DNA from: Phylloscopus collybita | Lineage: Eukaryota; Chordata; Aves; Passeriformes; Phylloscopidae | DNA length: 64,000 nucleotides | Assembly (NCBI GenBank): GCA_027886175.1 | Contig: JAJNNQ010000002.1 | Span: forward strand, 9,854,001-9,918,000 | Direction: 5' to 3' | In this document: one piece after another, positions 35,301 through 48,500 of the stretch | Layout: each line of letters opens with the position of its first letter | Position numbering within the stretch: the first letter of the stretch is position 1 | Position numbers and translations under genes: made by a program | The notes under the pieces: model-generated | What the model was told of the DNA's origin: nothing | Database searches by the model: none | The model's input: the letters and a program-made list of their open reading frames with translations, nothing else

Positions 35301-36864
35301 TTGCTATCATTTCAGAGTCTAGTCTGCAAAAAATGCTAATTAAAGCAGTGGGTTGTATCTTGCAGTGTGAAAGAGATCTGAGTTTTCTTTTTCTTGAAAA
35401 CAATAGCACCCTGTTGACTGTTACTAAAGTACAAATCTGACAGTTCCAGGAAAGGGCAAGGCAACCATATAGTGACAGGATTTTCACTTGTTCAGTATTA
35501 TGTGGAAGGCCTAAGGAAAATGAACATCCCAAGGAACAAAGCCATTGTGCTGTGATGAAAATGAGACAAATGTTTACAGCTCCTTCTCTATGAACTGGGC
35601 TTTACATAAATGCACAGTGAGTTTCTAAATAGATTTACAGTACTGAAAATGTACTCGTATGGGTGGTATGTTTGCACAAGTGACATTATAGATGGTGGGT
35701 AATATTCTAGGAGCTGCAGGATATCCATAAATGTCAGCAGCATTGCCTTAAAGCCATTTATGTCTACTTTTCTCCAGAAGGAGAAGAAATAGCTTCCAGT
35801 CAACAACAACAACAAAAAGTTCCGCTTACAGAAAACAAGAAACAGTAACACCAAAAACACCAACCCCTCCCTGCCCAGGAAAAATAACCAAAACCTCCTT
35901 CTCCAAAATTTAATATTCTGGGGAAATAAACAGTTGCTGTGTCATTTCTTAAGCTGACAGAACTCTTGACTGATCTTGAGGACAGTAGCTTGGCTTGCAG
36001 ATGGGCAGGGTGAGGGGCTTTGATTCCTTTCCAATTCATCACCCTCCCCTGAACACAGCCACAGACATCAGGACATCAGTCCTGCAGCCAAGGTACATGA
36101 CTCTGCTCAAAAAAGCTTGCCTAGCAGGTCAGACAGCTCAGCCGACCCTCAGGAGCCCCATTTTCCTCCAAGACATCAGCTGCTAAGTACTTTCATTACT
36201 TGTCAGGAACATTTTCTTAAAACCAGTGGTGCTGGATTTCTGGCAGTGTTTGATGCTATGAGCCTTTAATTCCCCTTCAGGCTATTCTTCCTTACCAGGC
36301 AAGAAAAGCTCTGGATTTCATCTAACCACAGACAAGTACTATGGTTGTAGATTTTGGAAATAATTGTAAGGAAAACAAATAAAAACACACTTCTGTAAGT
36401 TCCGTTTTGCATATGGCAACAAACACGGTTTATGGTGTGAAGGGAAATCCTAAATCCTGCACTGACCAATGAAATAATACAGGTAGTGCTTCAAACTTTG
36501 ATACAGCTGTGTCAACTGTGCATTCAAAGAATCTGCTTTGAGAGAAGGATAAGAGGGATCCTGCTGCAGCATTTTCCTTTACCCCAAATAATTTTTCCTT
36601 GTTTTTTAGTATATATCTTAGAAAGTTGAGAGTGGAATTTTATATACTTTTTGTCTTATTTATATGTGAATTTGGTAGATTTTCATGAAACCTGGGCCAT
36701 CACCAGCTCTCCCATTCTTCCTCAGAAGAGAAAAAATAAGGAGAAGAGGGACAAAAATTAAGGAAAATTTATTTTGAAGAGAAATCTGAATTTAGAATGT
36801 TTAAATAATGGGAGGAAAGATTGTGCTTAGAGGCTAGCAACCTTCAGCATGCCTTTTATTTATT
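28723..36864. other. Long unique non-coding stretch
   Basis: Eight kilobases without a recognised gene or transposon. Noted inside: a 31-base T-run (29280-29310), a short GTGTGTGTGTGTATG tract (33123-33137), and a somewhat GC-richer patch at 32700-33070 with overlapping plus and minus frames of 127 and 92 codons. Minus-strand frame 30722-31072 (116 codons) and plus-strand frame 32218-32559 (113 codons) have no identifiable domain and lie within the range expected by chance. Confidence 0.5.
29280..29310. repeat. Poly-T run
   Basis: Thirty-one consecutive T, the longest homopolymer here. On the minus strand it could be a retroposon poly-A tail, but no AATAAA or known sequence precedes it on that strand. 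Confidence 0.92.
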
Positions 36865-36972
36865 AGACAAATGCGATATAAGTTTGGTTTTTTACTATTA
36901 GATCTTTTTTTTTTTTGAAGTTAATGGGTATCTGAATATCAGCATGATCTTATTTTGTATGGTACTGTTCTA
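36865..36972. repeat. Unclassified dispersed repeat, copy 1
   Basis: Shares ordered similarity with 38277-38386 in the same orientation. The best-conserved core is TATCTGAATATCAGCATGA (36928-36946), against TATCTAAATATCAGCATGA in the other copy. Around it are matching GTTTGGTTTTTTACTATTAGA / GGGTTTTTGCTGTTAAG, GAAGTTAATGG / GAAGTTAAGAG and GTACTGTTCT / GTATTGTTCT blocks. I do not recognise the family. Confidence 0.6.
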
Positions 36973-38276
36973 GTGTTCTTCCTCTTGCTATAGAAAGTCT
37001 TATTGATTTAAATAACACCTCCGCATTCAGCCTAATTATTAAATGAAGCACTAAATGATGTAAAAATCTAGAATCCACTTTATAATTTCCCTAAGAATTT
37101 AGTATTCTGCAGTTTTATGCCTTCAGGTTATGTGCTACTTCAGAGCTATGGTCATTCTGAAATCCCAAATATGTGCAAAATCCAAGGAGCTGTCAGTCCA
37201 TTTCTGATCCATTTTTTATGTTCTTACCCTAGTGGTACAGGAAAGATTGCAACATGATCTTAAAATGAGCAACGTAAGTACATGGCATACTTGGAATAAG
37301 GTGAGAAGTGTCTTTATAATTTACTGCTGCTATTCAAAGATATTGCCTTCCTGGCAAGTAAGGACTTGATTGCAAACTACACTGAAGTCATAGAAAAAAA
37401 GAATATTATAGATGTTGATGATCTTTCTATCAGGTAATTTTATTTCAAGTGCCATGGAAGTATTTACACTATTTAGGAAAATTTTTGAAATTAGCAGATT
37501 GTTCTTCCCAGATTTTATTTTAATCCCTTTTAAGTACACATAAAGTGATGTTAGCAGTTTTACCAATCTTTCGTATAGAGTCAAAATTGGTTTTTATTCA
37601 TCTCAAATTTCTTTTTTTTTTTCTTTTTCAAGGGGGAAAACAAGCCAAATTCCATAAACTTAGCACATGTTTTTTAGGAAATCTGCTGCATCAAATCTGT
37701 TGTCCAGACTCAGTTTCATTTGTCTTGCCCTATGCTGCACTTTCTCTAAGGGAACAACACAGTTTAACTGATTTATGCTAGGAACGTAATTATGAAATTC
37801 CAAATCTGCATCTTATGCTCCTGTCTCAGGCTGTTCAACAGCAAAACTAAAAGCTCATTGGAAACAGAAAGAAAAGGAGCCAAGTCTACAACAAGGCCAT
37901 TTCCTCCATGTTTGGAAAATCATTTACACCAGTCCATGATGTGAAGTCCTGCAAATACTCCTTTTGTGGCCAAGCAGGAGTCATGGGAAAAAAAGGGTAG
38001 GAAGATAGACAGAACTGTGGGAATTGTTTTCATCTCTAAACTACGTGGAAAAGCAAATTCATCCCGGTCTCTATGAGCATGGTAGACCTGCTTTGGTTGT
38101 GGGTGGCTGAAAGACTTATGGATTTTTCCAAGACAGACATCCTCAGCTCTGATGACCTGAAGGCACTTTTTGCTCTAAAAGTTCAATAGCTGTCAGAGAC
38201 AGGTAAAAACTAAGTCCCATCACCCCCACTGCATTACCCTTGGAAATTAAGACAGCTCTGCTTCCAAAGAAATTAA
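36973..38276. other. Unique non-coding segment between the repeat pair
   Basis: AT-rich, with a T-run at 37611-37620. No gene is supported. Confidence 0.5.
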
Positions 38277-38386
38277 GAGATAAATGTAATTAACCATTTT
38301 TGGGTTTTTGCTGTTAAGTCTTTCTCTCCTGAAGTTAAGAGGTATCTAAATATCAGCATGAATGTTTATCAAATTGTATTGTTCTT
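38277..38386. repeat. Unclassified dispersed repeat, copy 2
   Basis: Second copy of the element at 36865-36972, with similarity ending just at a 16-base T-run (38385-38400). Divergence between copies is substantial, including small indels, so the duplication or the insertions are old. Confidence 0.6.
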
Positions 38387-40458
38387 TTTTTTTTTTTTTT
38401 CAGATCTCTCCATGACCCACATTAATGACAACAATTAATGAGTTGAACCAGGAAAATGTAAACAATACATTAATTAGGGGGAAAAAAAACCCTCATTTCA
38501 TACTTATTATATGAAACACAATAAAGTAGAAAGAATAAAAATCCAAATAATTTGATCTTGAAAGTGCAGAGAAGACAAAAAAAAGAAGTAGTCTGACTAA
38601 TTATGAAAAGAAAGTAGACGTTTAAAAGAAACTTTAGACAGAACTGACAAACATGTGAGGCAGACCACAGTTTTCAAAAGCAGCTTGCAGAAACTGAATA
38701 AGATTGCTTAACAAACCTCCTATGTGCTGGGACAAAGCTCAAGGCAGTGAAAGAGAGGCTTATTTCCATTACTAATAATCACACAGGAAATAACTGTTAC
38801 AGATGAAAAAAAGTTAGATAAAAAGCCAAGGATGACTAAAAGAGAGTTCTGGAGAATTGCTACTTGAGGTGATCCATGCAAAAAGAAAAAAAAAATCAGA
38901 ATATATGGAAGGTGAAAAATGGAACAAAGGTATTCCCAATTTTTACATTTGACAAGCTTTACAAAATGACAAGCTTAGTTACTTTCTTATGCTTCTCCTC
39001 ATTTGAGCCATGCTTCAGAAATATACATGTCATGTCATGTCATGGAATCTGATCCCATTAAGGCATAAACATGCATCTAGCATTATAGCTTTTGTTTATG
39101 TCTTACACTGAGGGACTATGAAATAAAAGTTGTGTCAAAAACTGTTTTGAATAATTAAAAAAGAATTAGGCTTGATAGGGTGGATAATTGTAGACCTATT
39201 AATTCCTGAATGAACTTCCTTTGCCAAATTTTCTGATATAAAATACAGGGAAAAAAAAGAACTCTGGAAAGAATTATGCAAAGGGATAATATTCATTTAC
39301 ATTCAGAAACTAGTAATGAGAGTAATAAATACTGTTATAAGAAAATGCCACCTTTCACACCTCAGCATGTAAACCATTTTAAGCATAACACTCATTTGCA
39401 AACTCAGGGAATCAAGGCTGTAGCCATGAGATTATTCTCTAAAGTAATAATTTGGGCTATGAACGTGTTTGAAAAAATTATGAAACCTTAACATTATAGT
39501 GCTACAAATATTAAACAGGGCAATCCAAATGCTTATTTTCACTCCAAGATGTTATACTCAACATAGAGTATCATTGTTAATGTGAAAGACTTGGTTAATC
39601 AAAGTCTTTCCTTACACACAGTACAAGAGATGCAGTGAAGTGATTTAACCTTCAGAGCATCAGCTCCTGTAATTGAACCACACATTTTTATTCACTGGCA
39701 AACAAGGCAGACTATCAATGGTTTATTGAAAATGACAAAATAAAGAGGACAAGGTTTTAAGTTCAGAAAGAAAGAGTATCATATTTTAGCATAGGTCTAT
39801 GGAACTACCGGGCAGCTATTGAATATACCTATAAGAACATGAGTGCAAACAATGCTTTTTCAAGTGCAGAGAAATAAAATACAGTTATTGTTATCAAAAC
39901 AGAAATAATCAGGTGCAGGATGATATCCTTTTATTGATCAATCATTAGGACATTCAATGTATCAGGGAACTCTAAATAAAGCCTGTCGCAGTGGAAAACA
40001 TAAAATAACACCTGAATATAAATAGTTTATTCTCCTTTGGATGCAGTGCTTGCTAGAAGGCAGTGCTTGCCTTCTTCACAGGCAAAAATTAACTCTAATT
40101 GAATAAAAAAAAATATACAATTAGCTATGGATGCACCAGTGGGGACTGCAGAAAGTCCATGAAAGGCAGGAGAGATCAAGAAAAGACTAGAGGAATAATC
40201 AGGGATCTGAAAACAAAACAAAAAACCCAAAATAAACTCACCACAAAAAGAAAAGCATGGTAAATCACAAACAAAACAAAGGAAGCATGAAATATTTGAA
40301 AAATAAAATAAGCAAAGAAAAATAACTATATGATAACTTGGGAACTTAGTGAGTGATTACTTGCTGTTAATCCCGTCATTTAAAACTGGCTTCTGAGATG
40401 CCTTAAATCTTACAGATCATGAATCCTTGGTCTCACACCATCACACCATGAATGGTTC
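38387..40458. other. Unique A-rich non-coding segment
   Basis: Plus strand rich in A and G between about 38400 and 38930. A CATGT pentamer repeat (about four units) lies at 39026-39044. Nothing coding recognised. Confidence 0.5.
39026..39044. repeat. (CATGT)n short tandem repeat
   Basis: Nearly four tandem CATGT units. Confidence 0.85.
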
Positions 40459-40481
40459 TTTTTTTTTTTTTTTTTTTTTTT
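40459..40481. repeat. Poly-T run
   Basis: Twenty-three consecutive T directly upstream of the GC-rich island at 40548-40770. If the island is a minus-strand retrocopy, this would be the position of its poly-A tail. Confidence 0.9.
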
Positions 40482-40547
40482 AACGTGACTATTTTCTACA
40501 GGCATTGTCAAATTCATCATTTGAATCTGTCCATTGAATGGGTGAAG

Positions 40548-40770
40548 TCGCTTGCCTTACTTAAACACGTGGGCTCAGGGCCAGTCCCTGGTCCCACACC
40601 TCAGGCAGGCTGCCAGAGCTTGTACTGAGGTGCTTGCCATGGCCAAGCTGGACACGACCTTCCCTGGGCTCCAGCTCCTGGTACAAGGGTCCCAGCTTGG
40701 CCAGGTAGATGACAATTCCCAGCAGGAGCTTATCAAACACCCACATCCTTGGATATATGGAAAAAACTTA
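40548..40770 (-). other. GC-rich island of unknown origin (possible retrocopy or repeat fragment)
   Basis: About 220 bases markedly richer in G+C than the kilobases around it, with open frames on both strands (plus 40552-40818; minus 40561-40746 and 40575-40805). The minus reading includes DKLLLGIVIYLAKLGPLYQE. The plus reading includes KLDTTFPGLQLLVQGSQLGQ. I recognise neither. A poly-T tract at 40459-40481 would fit a minus-strand processed retrocopy. However, no AATAAA is visible on the minus strand next to it, and the intervening 66 bases look ordinary. It could also be a fragment of an LTR element. Strand and nature are unproven. Confidence 0.3.
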
Positions 40771-43700
40771 GAAAAGGAGAGGTTCTCTCTGGCTTTGAAA
40801 CACAAATCAGGTCTCTGATAATTGAATAATCCTTTCCATGGCTTTGAACTTTACACTTCAGATCTTTTCAATCTGAAGAACACTGGGCTGATATCTATAG
40901 CCTCTCAGGAGATTAACTAAACTGTAAGGCAGATGAGATGGAAGTTTGTGTAGGAACACTTGTCCTACACCTGAAACAGGGTAAATGTGCAACCAGAAGA
41001 AACAACAAAAGAAACTTCCTGCAACAGCAGGAAGAAACCAAACCTAATCTCTAATCTGTGGCTCTGAGCTCTGCTTCATTTTATAAGTAAGATAAAAACA
41101 CAAAAAATAGGACAATAAGAAAGAAATATATAGATGTCACTTAATTCGAGCAGAGAAAATAAGTAATAAAATCAAAGCAGATGTGGTATAACTTATTTTC
41201 TTAAACCTCTTAGCAAGTTTCTTTATCTTTGTTAACACTTGTTCCTTTGTGAAGTATAATGGTAATAGGGTACTCAGAGCAATCATTGCTAATAACGAAA
41301 TGTTAAGTTCAAAGTCAGGCAAGGAATTAATTACAGGCCCAGCAATATATATGCAGCTTCTAGAATATGAAGTCTTCCAGAAACAGAGGGGGCACTGGAT
41401 CTGGGAAAAAACTGCAGAGTGTACTGACTGTAGACTGAAGGGCTGTTGGATTGACCCCTGTCATGGGTGCAAGATATGCACTCTGATAGTTTCTATCAAT
41501 AGGATGCTCTAGGCCTACAGAGGTGTTCATGTGGATATGTTCAAAAGTGCCAAAGCTCTCTACAGGTTTCTTTTACTTATTAATCCCAAAATTTTCTTTA
41601 AGAATACACAGTGGAAAACACTTTTCTCGTTATTTTTATGCCTTTATGGGCAGACACATAGGAAGTGAGGGTTGGTCAAAATAAAGACATGCTTTCCCTC
41701 TTTTCTTAGCTCAATAGCCCTTGGGACTGTTAACATATATATTCATTGGTTGTTTGCATTTGAAATTGTACATAGTGCTTACCAGACTGTCTATATTTGT
41801 ACAGTTGTTCAAAACTTGTGCTACCTGGTGTGATTTCACCTGCCATGAGTAACAGGGAAAAGTCTCTTGCAATTTTAACTGGAGGCTGAGAAAGGTCAGG
41901 AAAGAACTGACTCCAGGAAGGATGTCCATCTCTCCTAATAGGTGTAAGAATTGTATAGACATACTTTCATGCTTTCATAGGGTAGGAAGTTGGTGAGGTT
42001 GAAGAGGTGTCAAGATAAAAACAGCACATCTTTTGCTTCTTGCAGAGCCAAACCCTTATACATTTATGAATAAATCTGCTCTGGTACCATTCCCAAATAT
42101 AAATCCCAAGGATAAAGAGTAAGAAAGAAAAACAACAGAACAATGAGTGTCAGAAACCTTGATAAAAGACTTTTCTCATAGAACTTGTACTCTGATTTTG
42201 CTAACACAAGAAATGTGGGTGGCACAGATAAGCCTTTTGCATTCTGGGTACTGAACCATACTGCTTAGCCCAAAACTTTTGAAGCATCCAATTCCTGTAG
42301 TTATAAATGTAGCTTTATTATCAAATTTATAGAGCAGAGCTTTTAAGGAGTTTTTCAGACTCTTATATTTTTCTTAAAAAATGCTGTTTCAGCAAAATGT
42401 AAAGCTGATTTCAAGTAAAGTTTCAGCTCAAAGTATTTCTCTGAGCCAAAGAATTTATCTGAAAAAAGAAAAATTATGTTTAGCCTTCCATGTCAGAATA
42501 GCCAATATTTTGTCATAATGATATCAATCTCTCAGATTGGGATTTGTTTTTTAAATTCAAGCTCTGATTGGCCAAGGGAAAAACCTGATACTGAGCTCAG
42601 AGAATGTCCTTGTGCTGTTCTGACTTTGGTCTTCAGCTAATTCTTCTTTGTTTATATGAATACATAGAGCCCCAGCTGAACCCCACTAGAGACAAAATGG
42701 TTGTGATTTGCTTTCACAGGAAAAATTATAAGGTGTAATGCCCTTACATTCACCTTATAATCAGAAAAGCCCCCATTCCCCCTTCCCACTTATTTGGGTT
42801 TCTAAGCAATGAAAAGGGACAGAGGAGCTCTTAGTCCTGGGATGATGCTAGTGTAGCACTTACTAATGGGATCACAGTGGGTTGCTCAGGTTGCAGGTGT
42901 TTAGCTCTGGAACATATTTGTCACTGGATCCAACACTGGAAAACTGAAGTGTTCCCACACCAAGGGCTCTAGAGCTCTCTCCAGTGATTCACCTCAAGTG
43001 CTATTGTGTGATCAATGGAGTTGCCCTCTGAAGACAACTGCTCTCTCCTCCTTGACCATTAAGAGAGTTTATAGACTCCTCTAAAACTATGCTTCTACTT
43101 GACAAGTGGAGATGAATCACATTTCCTCTTTGTTTCTCTCCATTTTCAAAACAAAAGAAATAAATAGTAACACAGTCCTGCATCCCCAAATCCTTGCAAA
43201 CATAAATACATTAAAAGGATGCAAGAAACTATGTTATAATTACTGCCAACAAATAAATGTTATGAAAAGAAAGAGTTTAGGATTTTAGAAAGGTTTGTGA
43301 AAGATCTTTGACAAATACTGACCCTGGGAGAGCATGGTAGTGTCATGTCTGGAAAGACCTTGGTGATCACAAAACCACCAAATACAAAAGAAATTAGAGT
43401 TATTGACTTCAGTTTGGTGTTTAAAAATAACCTATTTACACCTGTCTTATGTGTTTTCTTCTTTAAGTGGACTGTGTACTTTAGTAGCATCATCCTTCAA
43501 GTCTCAACAAATGCAGACAAAGGAAAAAGAGATTTTTTTTTTTTGGTTCTTCAGTGAGAAATCAAAAGAAGTCATTTCACCTGTTGCAAAACCTGCCTGA
43601 TGAGAGTCTTCATGACCACCAGAAATGTTTGATCCAGTACAAAAGGAATTTTATATATTGGAGTGTCTCACATAATTTCTTTAAGCTTTGGTATGTGACA

Positions 43701-43975
43701 ACAGAAATCTAGGTGCAGGAAAAACTCTCTTCATTTTCAGAACTGACCTAAAATATTATGCAACACTTTTCATTTCTCACTTTTAGATATCCTAAGTGAG
43801 AATGACTAAACGCATTCCTTTCTGGGTCAGAGTTCTTTAGTTTGTATCCATTTAAGTGATAAACCCTTTTCATTCTTCTGAACTTTCTGTTTCAGATTCA
43901 TTGCCTACACTAAATTGTCCTCAGCGTCCTGGTTTTTGTCAAGATCCATTCATTCCTAAGATAGCCCCGAGACTA
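40771..43975. other. Unique AT-rich non-coding segment
   Basis: No gene or transposon recognised. A small 8-bp hairpin GTGTAGGA/TCCTACAC lies at about 40949-40971. Confidence 0.5.
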
Positions 43976-44135
43976 AAACTGGTCAGCACATTGCTTGGAA
44001 AATAAATCCTTTGCAACTTTCTCAAACACATTTGTCTCTTTAGCCCTGAAACAGTTCTTATCCAAATCAATACCGGTATCAGGATAATTAAAATCCACCA
44101 TGTTTAAAGTCTGGCATTCTTGCAAGTCTCTCTTA
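43976..44135 (-). mobile_element. Possible fossil LINE endonuclease fragment
   Basis: On the minus strand, a frame running down from about 44120 reads QTLNMVDFNYPDTGIDLDKN and stays open for some 40 further codons. VDFNYPD resembles the GDFN(Y/H)PD motif of the apurinic-type endonuclease domain in CR1 and L2-clade LINE ORF2, with G replaced by V. The residues after it do not match CR1 convincingly, and no other endonuclease motif was located nearby. It may therefore be an ancient LINE relic or a coincidence. Limits are approximate. Confidence 0.3.
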
Positions 44136-45149
44136 TCTATGAAACCATTTCCTGAAGACTTTGCTTACTGTCCTTGAAATCCAGGACTACATTTTTAAAC
44201 CATCTCAACACCATAGTGTGCTATTTTATTTAAAACCTGCTTACCTTAGCTGGAATATTTTGATAATTGGTTAATCTTTTTCTCCATTACTGATGCTGAC
44301 AATTGTCTTTTCTTTTGTCACCCATAGATATCCAGCTGTGTTAAATTTTAAATAATTTTCCTGATTTACCCATGTTTGCATGACTCCATTATTAAAGTTT
44401 CAGGGAAATATGTTTCTAGCTCAGAAATGTGGATATGTCTTCTTGTTACATTTGCATAGACGACAGTTTAACTCTCTTATTTAAATCTTCATTTGCACAG
44501 TACAACAGACAAAACAGAATCCTGCATGGACAAGGCACTGAACCACTCAGAGGTTCCTAATCAAAAAGTGCTTTAATATTTACTCTTTTTAAACATGTTG
44601 ACAGTTTTATTGTCTTGACATTAATAATATGCCAAAAGGATTGTGTAAGTAAGTACCTTGCTGACTTGGCATCTCAGTTCGTGGAAGGGATTTAGCTTTA
44701 ACTAGTACATTGTCTACTGTCAACAGCTGACATGTCAAGAGCTCCAAGTTTAAGAAGTAAAACAGTTTACATGTTGGGATCTAGACAGTTTTCCTATAAA
44801 ATTGCCTTTTCTCACTTTGCTGATCTAAAAACTGGCCCAGGTAATTTTCTATATTAGCAGGAAAAAAAGAAAAATCAATACATGATTATAAAATTGTATT
44901 TCTTATCTTCTAGTGCTTTCACTATCAGTAAAAAATCTAGTTATCACAAGCCATCCAACCTTCACAAGGTTAGTGTGAATTTGCAGTACAGTTGTTGTAT
45001 CTGTGCTATTTTTTTATTGTAGAACTGCTGCATGTACCTTTTAATTTGGTTGTCAGGGGAGACAGGAAGCAATAATTAAGGCTAAAAGATGGGGTATGGA
45101 AGCTTTATTAAAGGATATATTGAAGATGGGAATTTGATCTGAGAATTAG
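44136..45149. other. Unique AT-rich non-coding segment
   Basis: May include further decayed LINE sequence continuing from 44135, but nothing is alignable by eye. Confidence 0.45.
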
Positions 45150-45500
45150 ATTATGATTAGAGTTGTTAATGCAGCTGTGCCACTCTTGAGTGACAGAGCA
45201 GCAGATGAACTGAACAGGCAATTATAACTACAGGAGTCTCCCTAATCTTTACAATCCCAACCTCACAGTCACATCCATTTAAATTAATTTTCATGAAGGC
45301 TGCAAATTTACAGCTTCACCAGATTGGAAATTTGTTTGTTTATTATCCACAGGAAATATTCTTAGGGAAGTAAATAGCACTGAGAGCCATCTTGTCTTTC
45401 TGCTTGTCTTTTTAACTTGCAGAATTAATAATATGAGATTAATCTGAAGACTGCTGCCTTTATGAAAACTGATTGATTCTCAGCAGCCCAGTGTTATTAT
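45150..45500. promoter_or_regulatory. Candidate conserved non-coding element
   Basis: Includes GATTATGATTAGAG, GCAATTATAACTACAGG, CATTTAAATTAATTTTCATG (45276-45295), AATTAATAATATGAGATTAA (45423-45442) and a GATTATC word. Dense homeodomain-type and GATA-type words occur without simple repetition. Texture-based call only. Confidence 0.22.
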
Positions 45501-48500
45501 GATTATCTGTGGGAAGGTCAGAGGGAAGGCATGTAAAAGTCATAGCTGATTCATGAGTTCCCTATATTAAGCAGAAGATAAAAAAGGAGGCTTGTGTTGA
45601 TCAGCGTTATAAGTGAGGAATCAGTCTTCCCTGCATTACTGAAACTGAAATTCTAGGAAAAGGATTTTAAACAACTTTGGACATAGTTATTTAAAGATGT
45701 CTGTTGCAGAGAGATAGCAATAGTTCATTACTATGCATGCTGGAAACCTTTTTAAGGAGTTCTTTGCTGCACAAAGATTAATTTACCACTACATTTTCCC
45801 TCCTTCACTACTAATATAAATAATGGTTGTGGCTTAAATTGGCATTATATTTTGATAGCCTAGTTTTGAACATACAAAAGAATATGCTACTGAACTGCTC
45901 AGAAACTTGGAAATGGGAACCACGAAACACTGCATTTTGGTTCCAGAATGTTATTTTGGAATGTCTGTAATGAATGGAATAAAGTATGAACATTTAGAAA
46001 ATAGGCATTATTTTCCCAGTATGTTCAGCAGAGAGCTGTGGCAAAGAAAAAGGGAAACTTTCACTAGCAAAACCAGTGACAGAAAAATATTTCTCTACTG
46101 GTTGTCATTCATGAAACTCAGACGATAATTACAGAAAATTATTATCTGCAGTTGCCAGATCAACAAAATATTGGAACAGCTGCCCTTAAGTGTGCAAAAA
46201 ATTCCAGTCAAGAGCAGGCAATAGGTATGCCCAACCTTCTCAAATACTGAAGTTTTTGCTGTGGCCTTGCCTTACCTCCCTGACAGAATAAGACTCAAGC
46301 ACACATCATCATCACTGCTGATAGTTTCTTTCAGAGGAAAACATGGGCTAGTACTCTGACAGGAAGCTGTGGGGCATCCTTACTATGCCTCTGATCTGAT
46401 CATCTAGGTGACTAGGTCTTGTAAAACACCAGAATTTACCTATAACCAAGGTAATTTAATAAAATTCAAAGCTCAGAGACTGCCCAGTCAACCTACTTCT
46501 CTTAGAACATATTTACAAGCTCAAAGTATATTCACAATTAGTTGAGGTGGGAATCTCAAGTTTGGTCTAACATGGTTCTAGTTAGTTTACAAGAAAGTGA
46601 TGTACTAGAAAATACACCTTGGACTTCATATTTTGCTCTTAAATAGAGGAACATTTATTTTCCTCTGAACTTGAAAATGTCAGCCAGGTGAAATTTTATG
46701 TTCAGGTAGATTATTTACATTCTTCTGAGGAAAATTACTGAAACCAGCTATAAGAAAAACGCTGATAGTACATCCTTATATCTTTGTTTATTGTCAATAT
46801 TTTAAGTTACTCATACTCTCAATTGATCTGAGATGGGAGAGTAGGTGTCAGTGAAGCAGAATACTTCATAAAAGCAGCTGACATGAGAATGCTCCCTGCA
46901 AAGAAGCCATGGTGAAATATATATTAAAAAATATGAAAAATTGTACTGGAATTAGGTGAGCAAAATGCATTAACAGTTGGAAGCAGTGGAGTTCCTTTTG
47001 TTATGACACATATTAATTTTTTTTCAGAAGATTAATATATTTCAGACTTGTACTTTTTCAATATCTGGATTTATTTAAGAAATGTTAAAAAAATTGCTGT
47101 CACATTTGGCTTTTTTATTCAGCAAGATTGTTTGCTGTCATTGACCCTTTTCTGGATCAAGGCTTCGAGGATGACATCTAACATATTTTCTCAGATGCTC
47201 TGCTTTGGTAGGTGCCTCCAAAGTTCATCTTTTAACTCAGAATCTCTGTGGGATAACAGTAATATTTCAAAATGTATAGGAAAAAAATGAAGATGCTTTT
47301 TTAAAAAAATAATTTAAGTCATTGTCAGCTCCTAAATACAAAACCTGATTCTCTCTTGCAGAAACAAAAAGATATTCATTGGTCTGAAATGTGATGGGGA
47401 AAATCAGATACTTACTGTAACCTGAGTTGAGAGAGCACGTTTGTCCATTTTTATTTTTTTTGTGGCAAAGTAATTCCACAATTTTTTTTGAGATTTATTT
47501 TAAGTAATTGATAATTCTTTGACATTATTATTGTTATAATTTGAAAGCATTCCTCACATGCTTAGTCAGGTCACATAGGCAAGTGAAAATTGGTATGCAC
47601 AAATGGCTGGCAAAGAATCTGACAAAACTCTGCTCCCTATATTTTATTTTCTCATCACTCTTCCTGTCTGATTAACATTGTGCAATTATGACTCTTCAGT
47701 ATTTCCTCATATCCGAATATTAGTTGATTAATCTTGATGATAATGGATTGAGAACTGGTTTTAAAAACTGAACATATGAAGTCTTTTATTCAAGAAGTTA
47801 TGACTTACCTTTTGAAACATCCTTGACTTATTTGGCAATTATACTGTTTATAGGAGGTGAGTATTTATCAGCTGTTGCTGTTAAGAAGTGTGGAGTAGAT
47901 GATTGAGAATTTTTTTTTCTCTAGAAAATGTTGAATATTTTAAGTTTGAAGGTCATATGTTTTGTGCTGTAACCTATCTTCCTTGTTTAGGGCTAAGAAG
48001 CAATGCTATTAACCTGGACTTAGTTCCTGCTGCATTAGGGCTGTGCCAAACAGGAAAGAGATGCACCACCACTTCCCTGAGGCAGAGGAATTTTCTGGGA
48101 GGAATTTTCATTACAGCTGCTGCATTTTTGGCGTTCCTGTGAATCTGTCACCATCAAAGAGTAAAGGATTTCCCTTTGCTGCTCTTTCTTCCTGGACCTG
48201 TGTGAGCAGGAATCATATGAAACTGAGTTGTCCTTTGAGCAGTTTCACCTGAATTATGGCTCCTCTGTAGGAAGGGGGAAAGGAATTTTTAAGTGCCTAA
48301 GAAATTGCACACAGTGTATGTGCACACATTTCTGTGTTAAAACAAATTTGTAGGTTGAGATCCTTCAGGTCCTTTTTGTTGTCTTTTTAAAAATTAGAGT
48401 CTCTGAGATAGGAAATTAGCAAGGCCTCATTCAAAGATTATCAGTGGGCTACTATTATATTAGTAGCTCAATTCATGACATGTTTAAATGGACCTCTATC

